Source of the DNA: Niastella sp.
GTDB taxonomy: Bacteria > Bacteroidota > Bacteroidia > Chitinophagales > Chitinophagaceae
Length of the DNA: 64,000 bases
Assembly (NCBI GenBank): GCA_017744515.1
Contig: JAGIBF010000035.1
Location: 1-64,000, forward strand
Reading direction: 5' to 3'
Shown here in pieces: positions 60,201 to 64,000 of the stretch (positions are counted from its first letter, which is position 1; each line of letters opens with the position of its first letter). A model generated the notes under the pieces. It did no database searches. It worked only from the letters and a program-made list of their open reading frames with translations, and was not told where the DNA came from. Both the position numbers and the translations under genes were made by a program.

Positions 60201-61037
60201 AATGAATTGTACGTGCGCTTTAATGAAGTGCCGTCACGGTCACAATACCATTACAAGTATGAACTGGCCAACAGCGCCAGTCAGGAGATTGTCATCCCTT
60301 CACTGCTGGAAGGCACTTACTATATCATGGCATACAATGGAGTGATGGAGATGCCTGTAACCCTGTTGGCGCAGAAGATCAGCTTCGGCGTACGCAGCAT
60401 CGCTACCAATGAAGGCGGCAACCGCGGTATCGTCACCACGCTGGTGCGCGGAGCCAAATTTGAACCCGGCATGCAGGTATATCTTACCAATAGTAGTCCC
60501 GGTCAGATCAACGCAACACAGGTACAGGTGGTCAACAGCACCACTGCCTTTGCCACCTTCAACCTCGCAGGCAAGGCCACCGGACAATACAACGTAGTAG
60601 CCCGTAAGGCCGGCAACGATACCACTTCACTGCCGGGCGGCTTCCGCATCATCGCAGGTATTGGTGGCGGCTTTCAGGGAGGCGGCGTCACGCCGGGCGG
60701 GTTCTATTGCAGCATCCGCAACATCGGCGTCGATGAACTCCTTGGTTCAGATGTTGTATCACCCGCACAGGTAAGAGTAGGACAGTTGTTTGTGATGGAG
60801 CTCAACTTCGGCAACTCGGGCAATGTGGATATACCTGTGCCGTCAAGACTGCTGGTTGCCGGTGTGCCCATAGCACGCACACCCGAAGGCCTGAAAGAAG
60901 GAAAAAAAGAATTGTTCCTTGAGTTTAAAGAACTGGGCGGACCGGCAGGTATCCTGCGGCCAGGCGCCACCGGCTCTATCACCATCTATACCCAGGGCAT
61001 AGCCCCCGGACAACAGGTATACAAACTCCTCGAATAA
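54273..61037 (+). CDS. 2254-residue secreted repeat protein with Ig-like and CARDB domains
   Basis: Domain order: signal peptide (about 1-27). Next are four repeats of about 75 residues (to about 350), each with EYYIDTDPGFGxG near the start and GFHHIxxRFxDxxGxWSH near the end. An Ig-like domain follows (about 350-455), then two related beta domains (about 460-625; QTITFPLISNKAYGDLPF and KATQLITFDTIPGKTFGDAPF), a PKD-like domain (about 630-705) and an Fn3-like domain. Eight CARDB repeats come next (about 808-1945), each opening PDLxxxxVxAPxxxxxGxxxxxxxxVxNxG. A C-terminal part (VRVGQLFVMELNFGNSGNVDIPVPSRL) resembles the segment that precedes RHS regions in giant secreted proteins. A proline run sits near residue 1144. 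There is no recognisable T9SS sorting domain. It probably forms one functional unit with the RHS protein 32 bases downstream. Confidence 0.85.
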   Translation: MRIFHHYSRQLLSVLAGCVLCLQAMSQQVTHIEYFVDTDPGIGQGVAVPLTAGQQVTAGFQVPINTFTGGFHHVYIRAYVQPWQVMEDDILVTKGGWSLTHARTFYKEENLPSTATRPNIVAGEYYSDTDPGYGLGNAIPLTPGTDLAAQHFTFDVTSLTTGFHNLHLRFKDANGSWGHNVVRNFYKEEVQLDNSALPNIVRGEYYIDTDPGFGAGLPITVQPGANPGPVQFIANLTSLTEGFHHIGMRFLDAKGQWSHVINRSFYKEEFTGPDAIPNIVKVEYYIDADPGYGNGYNVPVDAAINITRLLFPIRTDNLPAGEHRLYVRARDANGKWSHTSTRTFMQETGDAQYISVGTIPDSAEAGSTVPIPFTVNGTYGANNTFTAQLSDAAGSFTTPVNIGALNGNTGGNISVTFPAGTTPGNSYRVRIIATAPADTSGASFTALVVKAPAGPVKQEQTITFPLISNKAYGDLPFVLKATASSGLPVTLTVESGPALISNDTHILTITGTGTVTIKASQTGNDTYKPATAIIRSFEVLKATQLITFDTIPGKTFGDAPFTLQAVSDAGLPVVFTIVSGQASVTNNTITLTGAGPVVIRATQGGNQHYAAAMYERTFCITPTKPAAVNGFTQSCRSSQTYSIAQPIPGAVYTWSLTGGGTLQAATGTSVTVNWTTTGTWKIIAKATAACTATASDSVVLEVAVADMPAPADVTNLFPVAGTVVSSLPILLSWKASGASQLYDVYVWPDGTAQPAQPLRKDLTAVGATINTAAELPGFAPGKKYNWKVVAKNACSQSAGNTQTFTISELPNLTLVDVQAPSTVFSGNTIDVAIQVRNDGRAATGMRQWTDLVYLSRDEVLSPGTDYLIGSAANTSALQIDEAYNTTIKALLPKELVGAWYLIVVTNARGELAEAATDNNSRYKAIQISLTPVPDLQVTSVITPLEAFSGQPINLTYTVTNKGDGEASTRYWNDYIYISPDPVFNKNTAVKVMDWGHSIQGWSNSGYGTLNPLKPDSAYTYTVSVKVPRKYLGTYYLFVETDSRDNVFEFSFENNNTNRGEAITIFLTPPPDFVIDQITAPATAGTQEVITVNYTVKNIGATAPGIEERTWVDGLYISKEPVFNPATAQRLQYTLPIIRVDKQECPPPPPPLWPESNNTIEIAGGSGSSGSPSSGSSARSIAYHNNSTGRGWVRPDNKASFTSYLTIPQPIIEYCNTQYAGNIQYYYEDSAGQRHLYPINCDTTFYPIMVVEEKYANQLNAVLPDLEAGTYYLHVYTDFTNSVFEYQQENNNTSTIRIDIVNPDLVLDSIEAPVTVNSGTLANISWRIKNTGAGKVYDKTRKDMIWLSQSPVYNPADMVRLDSLTHCTALSSDALSTKTKQVRIPNGLQGSYYLIIATDVEKKIYETNDDNNYKAIPISITLTDWPDLIVNKVTGNKDSISMGEEFVLEYEVKNEGLAAITGKPWYDHIYMSIDSVWNTSARQIATVLRTQELAAGASYIQTYSLQMGKGITGTVGSAPEYYFYIVTDGGGALYEHEREDNNRLRSSSLHVRNVDLATINVTAPATVESGKTIGVSWTVNNLGSTTGLFAESWTDGLYLSTDSLYSTDDIALGSQHIITTIGTGGSYSRTLQATVPNGLSGNYYLLVKADHNNSGREANTANNFNTLRNAQGKAIPITITLTPPPDLITDYLSIPEIGYAGQPVMIKFRVKNIGTGATIPAGWKESVYLTTQGMPENLQHLGGAWLGSHQHNGALAPGASYEDSLEVYLPINAAGNYYLVFVTDNPRVVYEHLNENNNAAQQQIFIIQPEPADLIVTDIVAPAQVATEDSVTITWKLRNQGINPASGYFREGIYLSADDKWDVDDVLLADHKDQAYITPLSAKDQSLRVKIKGVKDGKYFVIVRTDLVNNIYETDDNNNTTVSADTITVSMPLLTVNVPAQATLVKEAPLYYKLEVPAALAGETLLLSLQAGTQEIPNELYVRFNEVPSRSQYHYKYELANSASQEIVIPSLLEGTYYIMAYNGVMEMPVTLLAQKISFGVRSIATNEGGNRGIVTTLVRGAKFEPGMQVYLTNSSPGQINATQVQVVNSTTAFATFNLAGKATGQYNVVARKAGNDTTSLPGGFRIIAGIGGGFQGGGVTPGGFYCSIRNIGVDELLGSDVVSPAQVRVGQLFVMELNFGNSGNVDIPVPSRLLVAGVPIARTPEGLKEGKKELFLEFKELGGPAGILRPGATGSITIYTQGIAPGQQVYKLLE

Positions 61038-61069
61038 AGCAAGTATAAATACAAACAGTACAACAACAG

Positions 61070-64000
61070 ATGCTTCATCTACAAAATATGAATACGGCAA
61101 CCACCACTGAAAGACGGCACAGGGGACGCCGCTATACCGTACTACTTTTGCTGGGCCTGCTCCTTAACGCCGGGTTTCTGCCTGCGCAGAATATCACACG
61201 ACCCAATATAGAAGGCCCGGCAGGCTTGCAGGCAAATAGCTATACCGGCAGTTTGTTTTACCAGCGTACAGATCTGTTGGTGCCCGGACGTGGATTGTCG
61301 CTTAACTGTATGTTCACCTACAATAGTTCGGAACGCGCAAGAGATGAAGGCTATGGCTTCGGCTGGACCTTCGGTTACAATATTTTTTACACACTCACCG
61401 ATACCACTGTCACCATACACCAGGCTGATGCGCGGCAGGATATTTATAAAAAGGATGGCAGCACCTTTAAATCTCCGGCAGGTATTTTCGATAAGCTTAC
61501 CAGCCATGCTGCCGGTAAATTCAAATTGCGCACCAAGGACGGTACCGAATATTTCTTCGGTGATGCTACCCATAAAAAGCTCACCGGAATTGTCGATAGA
61601 AATGGCAACACGGTCACATTAACTTATGATAATGGTACACTCAGTACGATTGCTGATGCATCCGGCAGAACATTGCAACTGATCTGGGAAAAGAAAAGAC
61701 TGGTACAATTGAAGGCTGATTTCAGTGGCTCAGTGCGCAATATTCATTACACTTACGATACCACCGGGCTGCTCAAATCAGTCAAAGATCCACTCAATAA
61801 TTCGGTGTTCTATACCTACGCCCGTGGCCGGCTCATGGATACTTATGCCGACCTGAATGGTAATGTGCATCACATTCTGTACAACAGTAATAATGCGGTG
61901 AGTAAGTTTGTATCCTGTGATGCAGAAAAAAGCATCTCGTACAATGCTGCTGAGTTGAAGACCTATGTGACAAATTACAACAACGATCTGACGGCTGTTA
62001 CCATATATGCGTTCGACAAACGGGGCCGTCTCATTGCCAGGTCAGGCAACTGCTGTGGGTACAATACTACCTATAGTTACGATGAACATGATAATATAAA
62101 TCAGTTCACCGATGCCAATGGCCATACTACCACCTATACGTACGATGGCAACGGAAATATACTCTCGGAGACTGATCCGCTCAATCAAACCACCTTATAT
62201 ACCTATGAAAGCGCTTTCAACAAAATAACCAGCGCAACAGATAAGCAGGGGAATACAACTACTTACCAGTATGATACAAAAGGAAATCTTTTGCAGGAGC
62301 AACAGCCCGTCAACACCAACATACAGTATGTGTACGATGCCAATGGTATGGTAAAAGAAATAACCAATCCCCGTGGTCATAAAACGATCTTTGCTTACGA
62401 TGCATACGGAAGTTTGACAACCATTACCTATGCCAACAATGAAACAATTATCCTCACTTCCGATATATGGGGCAACCGCCTTACCAGGAAAGATGGCAGG
62501 GGCAACACAACTACCTGGGCCTACGACGCCAGGAACAGGCTGACCACCACGACAGATGCATTAGGCCATACAAAAAAGATTACCCGCGATCCGGCAGGCA
62601 ATATACTGACCTATGCAGACGGAAATAACAATAAGGCGACATATATATACAATGCCGCCGGTCAGCCATTATCAATTACAGATGCCAATAACCAGGTAAT
62701 CATACACCGTTATGATGGGGTAGGGAATCTGTCAACACTTACCGATCGCAATGGTAATAGCACTACCTATACTTACGATAAACAAAACAGGCGGTTATCA
62801 TCCACCAATGCACTGGGAGAGCCAACTTATTACCAGTACGACGCCAATGGAAACCGTACCGTGGTATCATTGCCCAATGGCAATGTAATAAATTTTAAGT
62901 ACGATGTTTTGGACAGATTGGTAGAAGTGACGGACAACCTCGGCACATTGGGAAAGTATCAATACGATGCCAATGACAACATCATAATGGAGACAGATGC
63001 AAAGGGTAATGCCATTACCTATGCTTATGATGCTCTCGGCCGGCCGCTTACTAAGACAGATGCCTTAGGTAACACCTGGGCTTTCACCTATGATGAAGGA
63101 GGTAACAAACTGACTGAAAAAGACCGGAATGGTCATGTGATCGCTTATTCTTATGATGTGCGTCACCGGATGCTCGATAAAGTGGATGCAGAAGGATTCC
63201 GTACGGAATATACTTACGATGCAACTGGTAATATGACCAGTATAAAAGATGAGCAGGGAAAAGTTACACAATATAGCTATGATCTTCTGAACCGGGTCTT
63301 GACAGAACAGACATCCGATAATAAGATATGGGCATATACGTATGATGCGGCGGGCAACCTTCAAAGCCGCAAAGATGCGAAGGGGCAGTTAACTACGTAT
63401 GCCTATGATAAATTAAACAGGCCTATTGCCTGGATGTACCCGGGTGGTATTGACTCCCTGGCTTATGATGCAGAAGGCAATCTGCTCAGAGCGAAGAACC
63501 TGTCGGCCGTCGTTACATTCAGTTACGACAAAGTCAACAGGGTTTTACAGGAATCGTTGAATGGCAAGATTACAGGTTATCAATACAATGTAGCTGCTGG
63601 TATTAAAAAGATCACCTACCCGGGCGGGCGGGTGATAGAGCGAGTCATGGACAAGCGTGATCAGCTTACGGGAATCACCGGCGAAGGTCGCCTGCTTGCT
63701 GCACTCGAATACAATAGTACAGGCGATCATGTTGGCAAAAAGTACGGTAACGGCATCGTTGATACCCGTACCTATGATGTAAATGGAGAAGTGTTAACAG
63801 TTCAAAATAGCAATGCCGGACTGAGCGGTATGGTTTATCAGCATGATGCAGAAGGCTACCCGGTTAGAATAAACCATGCAAACTCGGTCGTGGAAGAATA
63901 TAATTATGACAAAAAGAACCAGTTGACCAGTTACAAAAAAGGAAGTGTTCAGCATACCTGGCAATACAATGGTGCGGGCAATAGGACTGCTGCCATGGAA
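61070..64000 (+). CDS. RHS/YD-repeat protein, 3' end beyond the window
   Basis: The frame is open from ATG 61070 (or ATG 61088, in the same frame) to the last base, at least 970 residues. After a basic N-terminus and signal peptide (RRYTVLLLLGLLLNAGF, ending near PAQN) comes a DUF6531-like start (GPAGLQANSYTGSLFYQRTD and LLVPGRGLSLNCMFTYNSSE). Many YD repeats follow, such as YTYDGNGNILSETDPLNQTT, YAYDALGRPLTKTDA and FTYDEGGNKLTEKD. RHS proteins form hollow beta-shells that enclose a C-terminal toxin or carry an adhesive surface. The variable C-terminal domain lies outside the window, so toxin function cannot be judged. It is the third gene of the unit controlled by the PAS-LuxR region. Confidence 0.88.
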   Translation, partial: MLHLQNMNTATTTERRHRGRRYTVLLLLGLLLNAGFLPAQNITRPNIEGPAGLQANSYTGSLFYQRTDLLVPGRGLSLNCMFTYNSSERARDEGYGFGWTFGYNIFYTLTDTTVTIHQADARQDIYKKDGSTFKSPAGIFDKLTSHAAGKFKLRTKDGTEYFFGDATHKKLTGIVDRNGNTVTLTYDNGTLSTIADASGRTLQLIWEKKRLVQLKADFSGSVRNIHYTYDTTGLLKSVKDPLNNSVFYTYARGRLMDTYADLNGNVHHILYNSNNAVSKFVSCDAEKSISYNAAELKTYVTNYNNDLTAVTIYAFDKRGRLIARSGNCCGYNTTYSYDEHDNINQFTDANGHTTTYTYDGNGNILSETDPLNQTTLYTYESAFNKITSATDKQGNTTTYQYDTKGNLLQEQQPVNTNIQYVYDANGMVKEITNPRGHKTIFAYDAYGSLTTITYANNETIILTSDIWGNRLTRKDGRGNTTTWAYDARNRLTTTTDALGHTKKITRDPAGNILTYADGNNNKATYIYNAAGQPLSITDANNQVIIHRYDGVGNLSTLTDRNGNSTTYTYDKQNRRLSSTNALGEPTYYQYDANGNRTVVSLPNGNVINFKYDVLDRLVEVTDNLGTLGKYQYDANDNIIMETDAKGNAITYAYDALGRPLTKTDALGNTWAFTYDEGGNKLTEKDRNGHVIAYSYDVRHRMLDKVDAEGFRTEYTYDATGNMTSIKDEQGKVTQYSYDLLNRVLTEQTSDNKIWAYTYDAAGNLQSRKDAKGQLTTYAYDKLNRPIAWMYPGGIDSLAYDAEGNLLRAKNLSAVVTFSYDKVNRVLQESLNGKITGYQYNVAAGIKKITYPGGRVIERVMDKRDQLTGITGEGRLLAALEYNSTGDHVGKKYGNGIVDTRTYDVNGEVLTVQNSNAGLSGMVYQHDAEGYPVRINHANSVVEEYNYDKKNQLTSYKKGSVQHTWQYNGAGNRTAAME

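Overview
The window looks like chromosomal DNA of a Bacteroidota bacterium, most likely a soil or plant-associated member of the Chitinophagaceae. The grounds are two SusC/SusD pairs, hybrid two-component regulators of polysaccharide utilisation loci (PULs), an ECF sigma/FecR pair, TAnnTTTG-type promoters without clear Shine-Dalgarno sequences, and a large CARDB protein followed by an RHS protein. Genus cannot be fixed by reading alone. I saw no tRNA, rRNA, CRISPR array, prophage or intact insertion sequence.

Bases 1-23,500 are a plant cell-wall PUL. On the left are the C-terminal end of a GH43 enzyme, a CE6-type acetyl esterase and, convergent, a GH10 xylanase, all pointing to (acetylated, arabinosylated) xylan. 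Next come two large hybrid two-component regulators (HTCS1 on minus, HTCS2 on plus) with a stand-alone AraC-type DNA-binding protein between them. HTCS2 is followed by a 403-base leader and a SusC - SusD - GH43/GH43 fusion - GH2 - GH16 operon. A terminator-like hairpin separates SusD from the enzymes and may set the transporter/enzyme ratio.

Bases 23,500-40,000 are mixed housekeeping and stress genes: AraC regulator, MDR oxidoreductase, TlpA-like thiol oxidoreductase, NmrA-like protein, VOC protein, MFS efflux pump, pirin, Nudix hydrolase and lipoproteins. Two parts stand out. One is an AT-rich pair encoding a 7-TM protein and an orphan histidine kinase. The other is a Crp/Fnr regulator - YceI - tautomerase - broken SDR - nitronate monooxygenase cluster, with two near-perfect CRP-type boxes upstream of yceI.

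Bases 39,300-47,540 are a second SusC/SusD locus, controlled by an ECF sigma factor/FecR anti-sigma pair and ending in an NPP-type phosphodiesterase. The cargo is probably a phosphorylated or otherwise esterified compound.

Bases 47,600-52,100 hold an SDR, an AraC regulator, an Abi-like HEPN protein, a small hydrolase and unknown small genes. Bases 52,200-64,000 hold a PAS-LuxR regulator, then a canonical Bacteroidota promoter with a palindrome beside its -33 box, and a likely operon of a secreted beta-helix-like protein, a 2254-residue CARDB/Ig-repeat giant and an RHS/YD-repeat protein that runs off the window. This last module is the best candidate for an undescribed surface or secreted system.

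Repeats are informative. A dispersed 24-base element occurs in three intergenic arrays and also, in frame, inside HTCS1. A two-hairpin intergenic element of about 60 bases occurs three times.
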